From Candidatus Leptofilum gracile (GTDB lineage: Bacteria > Chloroflexota > Anaerolineae > Promineifilales > Promineifilaceae): DNA of 64,000 nt. Position numbers and translations under genes: made by a program. This document shows positions 17,647 through 26,293 of the stretch, one piece after another. The notes beneath the pieces are model-generated. The model was given only the letters and a program-made list of their open reading frames with translations. It did no database searches and had not been told where the DNA came from. The stretch covers positions 98,925 through 162,924 of the forward strand of contig JADJOJ010000005.1 of the NCBI GenBank assembly GCA_016713825.1. Direction: 5' to 3'. Position 1 is the stretch's first letter; each line of letters opens with the position of its first letter.

Positions 17647-18714
17647 TCATTCTTCGTGGGTATGGCGATGGGTGAGGTCGGGCAGGTGGTGGTGATCGTG
17701 CGCCACTGGCTCATGCGGGTGCGCGTGGGCGTGGGCGCCGCTGGCTGGTGCGCCATCGTGCGTGTGGGTGTGGTGCGCATCCTCGTGGCTGTGCCAATGG
17801 TCATGGAAGGTGGCGGAATGGGCGTGGTAATGGCTGTGCTCCTCGTTCACCAGGTAAATTGCGCCGCCAATCATTAGGGGCAGAGCCAACAAGAAGAGCA
17901 AGCTGGGCGTTTCGCTAAACAGCAGCAAGGAAAGGAGCACCCCGGCAATTGGCGCGGTGCTGAACAGGGCGCTGGTGCGGGCCGCCCCCAGGTGGCGCAT
18001 CCCGCGAATAAACAGGGTGATGCTGAGCCCGTAGCTGAGGCTGCCCAACAGCAGCGCCCCCAACATGATGCGCAGGCTCGGCAGCGCGTTCCCCAACAGC
18101 ATGGCCAGCAGCAGCGAAAACAAACCGGCTGCCAACCCTTTGACGATGACGATGGTGAGGGGGTCTTTGCCGGAGATGTTGCGGGTAAAATTATTGTCGA
18201 TGCCCCAGAGGACACAGGCGAGCAGAATGCCGAGCGCGCCAAAGGAAAAGCCCCAGCTGCTGCCGGGGGAATAAGAAAGCAAAATGGTGGCAGCGGTGAT
18301 GGTGATGATGGCCGCCCAGGCGCGTCGGGTGACGGCTTCTTTGAAGGCGAAGGCGGCGATGAGCGTGGTGGCGACGCCTTCAAAATTGAGCAAAAGGGAG
18401 GCGGTGGCTGCGGCCGTTTCGCGCAGGCTAAACAATAGAACAATCGGGGCGGCGATTCCACCTGCCACAATGGCCCCAGCCAGCCAGGGAATATCTTCTT
18501 TGCCGATGGGGGTTTCGGGGGGAACGGCCGTTCCCCACACCCGTTGGCCCAGCTTCAGCAGCAGCAGCCCCAACCCGCTGCCCAGGTAAAGGAAAGCGGC
18601 TAACGCCACTGGCTCTACTTCGCCTAAAAACAGTTTGGACAGCGGGGCGCTCATGCCAAAGAGGGCGGCGGCGGCCAACGCTTGCAAAAATGGGGCGAGA
18701 TTTTGTTTGTTCAT
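17647..18714 (-). CDS. EamA/DMT-family transporter with His-rich cytoplasmic or periplasmic tail
   Basis: A 355-residue protein starting MNKQNLAPFLQAL. A longer frame upstream is not supported. It has about ten hydrophobic helices organised as two EamA repeats, with segments such as AAAALFGMSAPLSKLFLGEV and ALFSTAPIAGVLLSLLLF. The last about 65 residues are extraordinarily His-rich, with HSHYHAHSATFHDHWHSHED and later HAHAHPHEP. His-rich tails in transporters commonly chelate Ni, Co, Zn or Cu. EamA proteins export metabolites, so a metal-linked role is inference. The gene is convergent with the HTH-citrate synthase and not in an operon. Confidence 0.88.
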   Translation of the reverse strand: MNKQNLAPFLQALAAAALFGMSAPLSKLFLGEVEPVALAAFLYLGSGLGLLLLKLGQRVWGTAVPPETPIGKEDIPWLAGAIVAGGIAAPIVLLFSLRETAAATASLLLNFEGVATTLIAAFAFKEAVTRRAWAAIITITAATILLSYSPGSSWGFSFGALGILLACVLWGIDNNFTRNISGKDPLTIVIVKGLAAGLFSLLLAMLLGNALPSLRIMLGALLLGSLSYGLSITLFIRGMRHLGAARTSALFSTAPIAGVLLSLLLFSETPSLLFLLALPLMIGGAIYLVNEEHSHYHAHSATFHDHWHSHEDAHHTHTHDGAPASGAHAHAHPHEPVAHDHHHLPDLTHRHTHEE

Positions 18715-18784
18715 GCGTCGATCATAGCACCGACCGACAGAATGACCATTGACGAAACGAGCCTTTTCTGCCCATAATGCCCCC

Positions 18785-19045
18785 ATGTTTACTTCTTTGC
18801 GACGCGTGATTTTGCCGGCAACGGCCGTTCTCTGCCTCCTCATTGGGCTGTTTTGGCTCTGGTTTTGGTACGAATTTAGCCTGAAGTGGGCGCTGAATGA
18901 CCGCATGCCGGGGCCGGGCGATACGGCCGTTGTCTTTTACGGCAGCGGCGTGGCTGAGCTAGGTTTTCTGGCGTTTGGCTGGCTGCTGTTGGCAATTATT
19001 TTGTACGTGCTCCACCGCCGCTGGCGCGTGCGCGAGCAGAGATGA
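18785..19045 (+). CDS. Small membrane protein, two helices
   Basis: An 86-residue protein starting MFTSLRRVILPATAV. Two hydrophobic segments at about residues 8-30 (LCLLIGLFWLWFWYEF) and 55-78 (LGFLAFGWLLLAIILYVL) flank a short loop with GDTAVVFYGSG, where an ACGGCCGT octamer is read as T-A-V. The basic tail HRRWRVREQR suggests a cytoplasmic C terminus. The family is not recognised. It lies upstream of the sensor kinase gene by 88 bases and may be co-transcribed. Confidence 0.6.
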   Translation: MFTSLRRVILPATAVLCLLIGLFWLWFWYEFSLKWALNDRMPGPGDTAVVFYGSGVAELGFLAFGWLLLAIILYVLHRRWRVREQR

Positions 19046-19133
19046 GGAGATTGGCGTAGTCTCCAATCTCTAATCTCCCATCCCCCTTTTTGCAACCGTT
19101 TTCCCCCCAACCCATTCCGCAATACAATAAATC

Positions 19134-21341
19134 ATGGCAAACTTAAATCTTCTTCACCGATTTTCCCCGCTGCAAGACGAAACGGTGCAGCTAAACCTGG
19201 ATGATTTGCGCGGACGGCTGGCGCAGCGGTTGGCGCTGCTGGCGCTGGTTGTGGCCCAATTCTTCATTTTATTTTACGAATCTGGCCAGGCGTTTCCGCT
19301 GCCCGCGATAGGTTTTTGGCTGTTGCTAACGGCCGTTGCCGTCGGTGCCCTCTCGCTTTCTGGGCGCAAACCCCGGCTGGCGCGCCATTTGCTGGTGTGG
19401 GGGTTAACGGCCGTTCTGCTCTTTGCCATGTTTTTTTTGCCCGCGCCCTGGCTGCCGTTTGTGGGCGTGCTGCTCATCTTTTGCCAGGCGATGCTGGTGC
19501 AGGGGAGTGAATTTGTGACCGGGGCGGCGATGGCGGGAACGGCCGTTTACCTGGCCACTGTTCAAAATTACCCCTACCCGCTGGCCGGCGTGCTTACCAA
19601 CCTCCCTTTGGCGGTGGTGATTGCCTGGCTGACGATTCGGGCGCTGTACACCGCCCTGGATTGGCTGAGCAAAACCCAGCGCCGCGCCGAGCAGCTGCTA
19701 GACGTGACCCGCAGCCAGCAGGCCGAACTGCGCAGCGCCGTCAAATCACTGCAAATCACCAACGAGGCGCGGCTTCAGGCGGAGCGGGAACTGCTCATCG
19801 CCAACAAGCAGGCGCGGGAAAGCCAGCGGATGAAGGAGCAGTTTGCCGCCAACATTAGTCACGAATTCCGCACGCCGCTGAGCATCATTTTAGGGTTTAG
19901 CGAGGTGATGTACCTGTCGCCAGAGGTGTATGGTTCCACCGCCATGCCGCCCAAGCTGTACCGCGACGTGAGCCAAATTTACCGCAACAGCCGCCATCTC
20001 ATGAGCATGATCGATGACATTCTAGACCTGTCTCACTTTGAAATGACCGGCTTCACCCTGAATAAGGAACCAACCGATTTAGAACCGCTGCTGCAAGAGT
20101 CGCTCAGCATGGTGGGCGATCTGTTTCGCAACGATGCGGTTACGCTGCTGGCCGAAATCGAGCCAAACTTGCCGCTGCTAGAGCTAGACCGCACCCGCAT
20201 GCGCCAGGTGTTCCTCAACTTGCTCAACAACGCCTGCCGCTTTACAGAGGTTGGCACCGTCACCCTGCGCGCCTTTCGGCAGGATGGCGAACTGCAAATC
20301 CAGGTGGCCGACACGGGGCCGGGCATTCCAGAGGACCAGCTGGCCCGCATTTTTACGGAGTTTTACCAGGTAGATTATTCGCTCAGCCGCAAGCATGGCG
20401 GGGCGGGGTTGGGTTTGGCCATTTGTCATCGATTTGTGCAGGCGCACAACGGCCGTATCTGGGTCAACAGCATTTTGGGCGAAGGGGCCACCTTCACCCT
20501 CGCGCTGCCCATCGAAGAGCTGTCACCCGGCGGCCGCCTCTACCACACCGGATACCTGGAAGCGCAGCCCAGCCGCAAGCTGCCGCCCGTTTTCATGATC
20601 GATTCAGACCCGTCGGTAATCAGCCTGGTGCAGCGCCACCTCACCGACTACAGCATCGTCCCCCTGGCCAATGACGCGCATCTGGCTGAGCAGGTGGCGG
20701 CGCAGCATCCGGCAGCGGTGGTGTGGAACGTGGCCCCCGGAACCACGCCCCCGCTGCCACCGCTGGGGCTGCCCGTGCCCGTGATTAGCTGCTCATTGCC
20801 CAGCCGCACCTGGATGGCCGACGCTTTTGGCGCATTGGCTTGCCTGAACAAACCGATCAATTTTGAGCTGCTCAACCGTCTTATTGACAGCCTGGACAGC
20901 GTGCAAAACATTTTGGTGGTGGACGACAACAGCGGCATTTGCCAACTGGTGGAACGCGGCCTCTCGGCCCGACCCGACCCGCCGACCGTGCGGGTGGCCT
21001 ACGATGGCGAAAGCGGCCTGAGCGCCATGCGCCAGCAGCCGCCAGATTTGCTGCTGCTGGATTTGATCATGCCGGGGTTAAACGGCCGTGAGGTGTTCGA
21101 CCTGATGCAGCAGGATGAACAGTTGGCCGAAATCCCTGTCATCCTGCTCACCGCCACTGATTTTATTAGCGAGCAGTTTGCCGGGCAGACGAGCCAGCTT
21201 GTGGTGCAGCGCTCGACGTTGTTCCAGCCAGTGGAACTGCTCAACTGCATCCAACCGATTGTGAAAGCGCTCCAACCGCAGTACGGCAACTGGCTGGCGG
21301 ATGCGGCCCTGAATGGACAAACGCAGGAAATGTTGGGATGA
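19134..21341 (+). CDS. Membrane hybrid sensor histidine kinase with two C-terminal receiver-like domains
   Basis: A 735-residue kinase. Residues about 30-170 hold five or six membrane helices with little external loop. A coiled-coil linker at about 180-235 follows. HisKA has phospho-acceptor H in NISHEFRTPLSIILGF near 244. HATPase is at about 350-465 (NLLNNACRFT, DTGPGIPEDQ, GGAGLGLAICHRF). The first receiver-like domain (about 475-590, MIDSDPSVISLV) lacks a clear acceptor Asp (VVWNVAPG). The second (about 595-715) is canonical, with VVDDNSG and acceptor D in LLLDLIMPGLNGRE. Its stop overlaps the start of the next gene (ATGA), which implies translational coupling with the regulator. Confidence 0.93.
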   Translation: MANLNLLHRFSPLQDETVQLNLDDLRGRLAQRLALLALVVAQFFILFYESGQAFPLPAIGFWLLLTAVAVGALSLSGRKPRLARHLLVWGLTAVLLFAMFFLPAPWLPFVGVLLIFCQAMLVQGSEFVTGAAMAGTAVYLATVQNYPYPLAGVLTNLPLAVVIAWLTIRALYTALDWLSKTQRRAEQLLDVTRSQQAELRSAVKSLQITNEARLQAERELLIANKQARESQRMKEQFAANISHEFRTPLSIILGFSEVMYLSPEVYGSTAMPPKLYRDVSQIYRNSRHLMSMIDDILDLSHFEMTGFTLNKEPTDLEPLLQESLSMVGDLFRNDAVTLLAEIEPNLPLLELDRTRMRQVFLNLLNNACRFTEVGTVTLRAFRQDGELQIQVADTGPGIPEDQLARIFTEFYQVDYSLSRKHGGAGLGLAICHRFVQAHNGRIWVNSILGEGATFTLALPIEELSPGGRLYHTGYLEAQPSRKLPPVFMIDSDPSVISLVQRHLTDYSIVPLANDAHLAEQVAAQHPAAVVWNVAPGTTPPLPPLGLPVPVISCSLPSRTWMADAFGALACLNKPINFELLNRLIDSLDSVQNILVVDDNSGICQLVERGLSARPDPPTVRVAYDGESGLSAMRQQPPDLLLLDLIMPGLNGREVFDLMQQDEQLAEIPVILLTATDFISEQFAGQTSQLVVQRSTLFQPVELLNCIQPIVKALQPQYGNWLADAALNGQTQEMLG

Positions 21342-22552
21342 TTGAGCTTATGATACCGCAGCCTTCTGCCCAATTTATTGATGATGTAAAAGTTGCCCTG
21401 GAGCATCTGTACGATTTTGCTTTTTTGCAGAAGCTGGACCTGGCTTTGCAGCTGGCGGAGAGCAACAAGCGCCCCAGCCAGACGGTGGGGCATCATTTGC
21501 GGCGGGAGCTGATTGAAGCGATTGAGGCGCTAAGCCCAGAGCCAGGCGTGGCGGCCCACACGCCAGACATGCGCCAGTACAATTTGTTGCAGCTTCATTA
21601 CGTGGAGGGGTTAACAGTGCAAGAGGTGGGGCAGCGGCTGGGGCTTTCTACACGGCAAACGCACCGCTCTTTGCGCAAAGCAGAGGCGAGCGTGGCCACG
21701 ATTTTGTGGGCCAAGGTGCAGTCGCTGGCAACGGCCGTTCCCCCCAACGATCTTTCGGCCGCCCAACTGTCATCGGTACAGGCCGAGTTTGCCCAGCTAG
21801 AAACCACGCTGCAACCAACCGATTTGGGGCAGTTGCTGCAAGAGGCGCAAAAGGCGGTGGCTCCGCTGGCCCAGGCGCGGGCGGTTGCGTTTCAACGGGA
21901 AGCGCCGTGGCCGCGGTTGGTGGTTTCGGTGGATACGGCCGTCTCCCGTCAGCTTTTGGTCAGCCTGCTGAGCCGCCTCATTCAGGCCACGCAGCAGCAA
22001 ACCATCACCATCCAGGGCACGCTGGGCGAGGAGATGGCCCAGCTGACGCTCTGGCTGCCCGCGCCACAGCCGCTGGCGCTCAATTTTGTGGCAGACAAGG
22101 TCATTGCGCCGCTGGCCGAGCGGTTGGGTTGGCTGATTGAAGTTGGCGAGGGGGAAAACGGCCGTTACCAGCTGCAACTCCAAATTCCCCTGCACGGCCC
22201 CATCGTGCTGGTGGTGGATGACAACCAGGGCCTGGTGGAGCTGCTGGAGCGGTACCTGACAGGCCACAACTGCCGGGTCATCGCCGCCAACAGCGGCAAA
22301 GAAGGGCTGGAAATCCTCAGCCGCACCACGCCGGATGCCATCATTCTGGATGCCATGATGCCAGACGTGAGCGGCTGGGATGTGCTGCAAACAATAAGAA
22401 CGCGGGTGGAAACGGCCGTAACCCCCGTCATCATCTGCTCCGTCTTCAACGACCCGGAGCTGGCCTACGCCCTGGGCGCGTCCCACTTCATCTCCAAACC
22501 CGTCAGCCGGGACCAAATCTTGACCGCCTTGCGGCAGTTGAAAGTGGTTTGA
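21338..22552 (+). CDS. Regulator with sigma-70 region-4-like HTH and C-terminal receiver domain
   Basis: A 404-residue protein translationally coupled to the upstream kinase by ATGA. At about residues 75-115 the sequence QYNLLQLHYVEGLTVQEVGQ and LGLSTRQTHRSLRKAE resembles a sigma-factor region 4 helix-turn-helix. Residues about 190-285 look like a degenerate histidine-kinase ATPase lid region without clear G boxes. Residues about 288-404 form a receiver (IVLVVDDNQGLVELLE, acceptor D in IILDAMMPDVSGWDVL, and the switch Lys in FISKPVSRDQ). The HTH-first, receiver-last order is reversed from standard response regulators. It is the likely output partner of the kinase. Confidence 0.82.
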   Translation: MIELMIPQPSAQFIDDVKVALEHLYDFAFLQKLDLALQLAESNKRPSQTVGHHLRRELIEAIEALSPEPGVAAHTPDMRQYNLLQLHYVEGLTVQEVGQRLGLSTRQTHRSLRKAEASVATILWAKVQSLATAVPPNDLSAAQLSSVQAEFAQLETTLQPTDLGQLLQEAQKAVAPLAQARAVAFQREAPWPRLVVSVDTAVSRQLLVSLLSRLIQATQQQTITIQGTLGEEMAQLTLWLPAPQPLALNFVADKVIAPLAERLGWLIEVGEGENGRYQLQLQIPLHGPIVLVVDDNQGLVELLERYLTGHNCRVIAANSGKEGLEILSRTTPDAIILDAMMPDVSGWDVLQTIRTRVETAVTPVIICSVFNDPELAYALGASHFISKPVSRDQILTALRQLKVV

Positions 22553-22560
22553 GCCAACTG

Positions 22561-22689
22561 TTGGGCAAACTGCCCAAATATGGCACACTCATGTCATACA
22601 GTTGGCCCAAATCCCCTTGAATCGCGCTCTCCCCATTTGCTATAGTTGCGGAACTTCTTGTATTTGGGCAGCATGCTTCTTTTGCCCAA
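22561..22689 (+). promoter_or_regulatory. Candidate promoter flanked by TTGGGCA/TGCCCAA operators
   Basis: A -35-like TTGAAT (22617-22622) and -10-like TATAGT (22641-22646) are spaced by 18 bases and precede sugar ABC operon 1. TTGGGCA-AAC-TGCCCAA (22561-22577) lies upstream, and a second TTGGGCA...TGCCCAA pair with a 12-base gap (22664-22689) lies downstream. TTGGCCCAA is at 22602-22610. Repeated half-sites on both sides of a promoter suggest a repressor or activator site. The first also could serve as a hairpin after the previous gene's stop. Confidence 0.5.
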
Positions 22690-22787
22690 CGCCGTAACCA
22701 ATCATTATTTACCCACATGCAAAAGCCCTGGTTTCTTGCAATGGACAAATAACCAAACCCCGCTTTTGCACAAAATGAGGAGAGAAC

Positions 22788-24143
22788 ATGTCACGTAAAT
22801 TTACCCCTTTTATCCTTTTGCTCCTGTTCGCCATGCTGTTGGCCGCCTGTGGTGGCTCCGCTGATGAACCAGAAGCAGCCGACACCGATACCGCCGATAC
22901 CGCATCAACCGATGAAGCAATGGACGAAGAAATGGCCGACGAAGAAATGGCTGATGAAGAGATGGCCCAATCTGTTGAGGTCTTCTCCTGGTGGACCGGT
23001 GGTGGTGAAGCAGCTGGCCTGGAGGCGATGATTGGCGTATTTGCCGAAAAATACCCCGACATCGCCTTTGAAAATGCGGCCGTTGCCGGTGGTGCTGGCA
23101 CCAACGCCCGCGCCGTGTTGGCCACCCGCCTTCAGGCAGGCGACGCCCCCGACAGTTGGCAAGGCCACGCGGGCCAAGAGCTGATCGGCACCTACGTTGC
23201 TGCCGACCAACTAGAACCCGTTAACTTCCTCTTTGAAGAAAATGGCTGGCTGGAAGTTATGCCCGAAACGCTTATCCCCCTGATTTCTCAGGATGGCAAC
23301 ATCTACTCCGTACCGGTGAACATCCATCGCGCCAACGTGCTGTGGTACAACCCCACCATTTTGTCCGAAAACGGCATCGATGCACCCGCCTCTTTGGATG
23401 AATGGTTTGCCGCCATGGACGCTCTGCAAGCCGCTGGCATGGATGCCCCGTTGGCTATGGGTGAGCAATGGACCGCTTTGCACCTCTTTGAAACCGTTGC
23501 GCTGGCTTCCTTAGGCCCAGATGCCTACGAAGCTTTGTGGGATGGCTCTGGTGATTGGGGCAGCGCTGAGGTAACGGCCGCTCTTGAAGATTTCGCCAAA
23601 GTGCTCACCTACGTCAACAGCGACGCCTCCGCCCTGAGCTGGCAAGATGCTGCCCAGCTGGTTGTCAATGGCGACGCCGCCTTCAACGTGATGGGTGACT
23701 GGGCCGAAGGCTACTTCCGCGAAATCGGCTTCGAGCCGAACACGGGCTACGGCTGGGCGGCAGTGCCCGGTACCGGTGGCAACTTCCAGTTCCTGTCCGA
23801 CAGCTTCGTGCTGCCCAAGGGCGCACCGCATCGTGACGCCGCCATTGCCTGGCTCACCGTCGCTGGCTCCATCGAAGGGCAAGACGCCTTCAACCCGGTC
23901 AAAGGCTCCATCCCCGCCCGCAGCGATGCCGACCGCAGCCTGTACGGCGAATACCTGCTCTCCGCCATGGACGACTGGGCCAGCAACCGCGTTGTCGGTA
24001 GCCTGACCCACGGCGTCGTAGCCAACGATGCCTGGAAGTCAGAAATTGACACCGCTCTGGGTCTCTTCCTGGCCGACGGCAGCATAGAGAACTTCCAAAC
24101 CGCTCTGGTTGCGGGCTGCGCCTCTTCTGGCCCCTGCCAATAA
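22788..24143 (+). CDS. Family-1 sugar ABC transporter substrate-binding lipoprotein (transporter 1)
   Basis: A 451-residue lipoprotein. The signal MSRKFTPFILLLLFAMLLAA ends at the lipobox cysteine (LAACGGS). A very acidic linker (EPEAADTDTADTASTDEAMD) precedes the SBP_bac_1 fold: VEVFSWWTGGGEAAGLEAMI, YSVPVNIHRANVLWYNP, MGDWAEGYF and SFVLPKGAPH. It would bind a mono- or oligosaccharide and hand it to the two permeases downstream. A ribosome site (GAGGAG) lies 7 bases before the ATG. A terminator-like hairpin after the gene probably keeps the binding protein in molar excess over the permeases. No ATPase is nearby, so a shared MsmK/MalK-type ATPase elsewhere is expected. Confidence 0.93.
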   Translation: MSRKFTPFILLLLFAMLLAACGGSADEPEAADTDTADTASTDEAMDEEMADEEMADEEMAQSVEVFSWWTGGGEAAGLEAMIGVFAEKYPDIAFENAAVAGGAGTNARAVLATRLQAGDAPDSWQGHAGQELIGTYVAADQLEPVNFLFEENGWLEVMPETLIPLISQDGNIYSVPVNIHRANVLWYNPTILSENGIDAPASLDEWFAAMDALQAAGMDAPLAMGEQWTALHLFETVALASLGPDAYEALWDGSGDWGSAEVTAALEDFAKVLTYVNSDASALSWQDAAQLVVNGDAAFNVMGDWAEGYFREIGFEPNTGYGWAAVPGTGGNFQFLSDSFVLPKGAPHRDAAIAWLTVAGSIEGQDAFNPVKGSIPARSDADRSLYGEYLLSAMDDWASNRVVGSLTHGVVANDAWKSEIDTALGLFLADGSIENFQTALVAGCASSGPCQ

Positions 24144-24161
24144 GCTAAACTGAATTGAAAT

Positions 24162-24197
24162 GGGGGTAGGCGCAAAAATTGTGCCTACCCCTTTTTA
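24162..24197 (+). terminator. Intercistronic terminator/attenuator after binding protein gene
   Basis: GGGGTAGGC...GCCTACCCC arms with a short AT loop are followed by TTTTT, 20 bases past the binding-protein stop and 16 bases before the permease start. Partial termination here would favour binding-protein expression. Confidence 0.75.
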
Positions 24198-24212
24198 ATG
24201 TAAGGAGTTCCG

Positions 24213-25100
24213 ATGCGCTTCAATAAAGACCGCATGCTTGCCGTTGCCCTGGTTTCCCCCTCAATTTTGGCCGTTTTCATTTTTGTGTATGGCTTTATAG
24301 CGTGGTCGGGGCGGGTTTCGCTGAGCGAATGGGTAGGATTGCTGCCCAACTACGAATGGGCCGGGTTTTCTAACTACGCCAACTTGCTGCAAGACCCTCG
24401 CTTTCAAATTGATATTCGCAACACGGTTATTTTTACCGTTCTTTTTGTGGGTGGTTCGCTGTTGGTTGGCCTGGGGCTGGCGGTTTTGCTGGATCAAGGA
24501 TTGCGCGGGGAATCGTTTTTCCGCAGCTTATTTCTTTTTCCCATGGCGATTTCGTTTATTGTGACAGGTGTCGTCTGGCGCTGGCTGATGAATCCGGCTA
24601 CCGGCAGCCGCATTAGCGGACTCAATTTGCTGTTTGATAATTTGGGCCTTGATTTCCTGATTAGCCGATGGCACACAACGCCGCAATGGGGCATTGCCGC
24701 CATCGCCATTCCAGCAATCTGGCAGATGTCTGGGTATACAATGGCGCTGTACCTGGGCGGGTTGCGCGCAATTCCTGAATCCATTCGGGAAGCGGCTCGT
24801 GTGGACGGGGCGACAGAGCTTCAGATTTATCGCTTTCAAATTTTGCCCATGCTACGGCCGATTACCCTCAGCGCCATGATTATTTTAGGCCACATTTCGC
24901 TAAAAGTGTTTGACTTGATTGTGGCCATGGCGGGCAAGCAGGTGGCGCTAGATGTGCCCGCGATTTACATGTGGACGACTACCTTTGATGGGAACTTCTA
25001 TAATCGCGGGGCGGCCATTGGCATGATGCTGCTTTTGAGTGTGGCGGTGCTGGTGATTCCTTATTTGTGGTACACGTTACGCACGGAGGCCAAAGTATGA
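24213..25100 (+). CDS. Sugar ABC transporter permease (MalF/LacF-type), transporter 1
   Basis: A 295-residue inner-membrane permease with six hydrophobic segments. The EAA loop IPESIREAARVDGATELQIYRFQILPMLRP is the contact site for the ATPase. The N terminus MRFNKDRMLAVALVSPSILA fits the family. A strong ribosome site AAGGAG lies 8 bases before the ATG. The stop overlaps the next permease start (ATGA), so the two subunits are coupled in translation, as expected for a heterodimeric channel. Confidence 0.93.
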   Translation: MRFNKDRMLAVALVSPSILAVFIFVYGFIAWSGRVSLSEWVGLLPNYEWAGFSNYANLLQDPRFQIDIRNTVIFTVLFVGGSLLVGLGLAVLLDQGLRGESFFRSLFLFPMAISFIVTGVVWRWLMNPATGSRISGLNLLFDNLGLDFLISRWHTTPQWGIAAIAIPAIWQMSGYTMALYLGGLRAIPESIREAARVDGATELQIYRFQILPMLRPITLSAMIILGHISLKVFDLIVAMAGKQVALDVPAIYMWTTTFDGNFYNRGAAIGMMLLLSVAVLVIPYLWYTLRTEAKV

Positions 25101-25942
25101 CGACCTTAACTCCCCCTCGCCGCGAAAAGAAAAGCCAAAGAAAGCTGCTGCTGTACATCCCGCTTTTGCTGGCGACTGCTTTTTACTTAATTCCGCTCTA
25201 TTTGATGCTAAATACCGGCTTCAAAAGTTTTGCCGAAGTGGATTTGCAAACGATGTGGCGGCTGCCGTCTGGGCTGCATTTTGATAACTTTACGGCCGCT
25301 TTTGAACAACTAGCCCCTGCTTTATGGAACAGCATCCGCCTGGTGATTCCGGCCGCGTTTATTTCTTCTGTACTTGGCTCCATCAATGGCTTTGTGCTGG
25401 CGCGGTGGAAGTTTCGCGGCGCAGACTTCATCTTCCCCTTTTTACTGTTTGGCATGTTTATTCCTTACCAAAGCATTTTGATTCCGCTGGTGGAGTTTAT
25501 GCGGGACATTAACTTGTACGGGGGTGTCCCCGGTTTGGTGCTGACGCACGTCATCTACGGCATTCCCATTACAACGCTGACGTTTCGCAACTATTATGCC
25601 ACCGTGCCAAATGAGTTAGTCGAGTCGGCGCGGATTGATGGGGCTGGCTTGCTGGAAACATACTGGAACATTTTGCTGCCGCTTTCGATTCCCAGCTTTG
25701 TGGTGGTTCTGATTTGGCAGTTTACCTCAGCCTGGAATGACTTTTTGTTTGCGGTGGTTTTAACCAGCCCGGCAAACTGGCCCATTACCGTGGCCTTGAA
25801 CAATATGGCGGGCAGCCAAATTATTGAGTGGAATGTGCAGATGGCCGGGGCGTTTATTGCCGCGCTGCCGACGCTGCTGGTTTATATTTTCCTGGGTCGG
25901 TATTTCCTGCGGGGTTTGCTGGCCGGCGCTTTGAAAGGCTAA
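25097..25942 (+). CDS. Sugar ABC transporter permease (MalG/LacG-type), transporter 1
   Basis: A 281-residue permease starting MTTLTPPRREKKSQRK at an ATG that overlaps the upstream stop. Six helices are visible. The EAA loop reads VPNELVESARIDGAGLLETYWNILLPLSIPS. The C terminus FLGRYFLRGLLAGALKG is typical of MalG-type sugar permeases. It completes a binding protein-permease-permease operon, followed by a terminator at 25991-26031. Confidence 0.93.
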   Translation: MTTLTPPRREKKSQRKLLLYIPLLLATAFYLIPLYLMLNTGFKSFAEVDLQTMWRLPSGLHFDNFTAAFEQLAPALWNSIRLVIPAAFISSVLGSINGFVLARWKFRGADFIFPFLLFGMFIPYQSILIPLVEFMRDINLYGGVPGLVLTHVIYGIPITTLTFRNYYATVPNELVESARIDGAGLLETYWNILLPLSIPSFVVVLIWQFTSAWNDFLFAVVLTSPANWPITVALNNMAGSQIIEWNVQMAGAFIAALPTLLVYIFLGRYFLRGLLAGALKG

Positions 25943-25990
25943 ACCTTAGCGCAGCTGTTTTTGACGCAAAAATAAAATGATTTTTTAGAG

Positions 25991-26031
25991 GCAAAGAATT
26001 TGAAGTTTTCCCTTCAATTCTTTGCTTTTTT
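25991..26031 (+). terminator. Terminator of sugar ABC operon 1
   Basis: Arms GCAAAGAATTTGAAG (25991-26005) and a CTTCAATTCTTTGC-like complement ending at 26025 are followed by TTTTTT. They lie about 50 bases past the last permease stop. The remaining spacer up to 26293 has one ACGGCCGT octamer and no credible gene. Confidence 0.75.
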
Positions 26032-26293
26032 GCGTCTTTGCGGTGTGGGTGATTAGCTGGGGGCAATACGGCCGTTGTTTTCTACCGTAGTCGGGCAGCC
26101 AAAATAGTTGAGAAACAGTGTTAGTTTGAATTATACTAACCTCAGGGGTTTTAAATGTCGCTATAGGGTCAGCTTTTGCCCATACAGATAAAACGCTCAA
26201 TTTTATTCACAACATGACGGCGGAATGGATGATAGACCTGAAAATGGTTTGTGTTATCAACGTTGTCATGTTTCCGATCCGCAAGGGGGAAAA

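Noticed and set aside
18714..18906. 64-residue N-terminal extension of the EamA transporter
   Set aside because: It overlaps the start region of the divergent small membrane protein, is Arg/Ser-rich and precedes a well-formed MNKQNL start.
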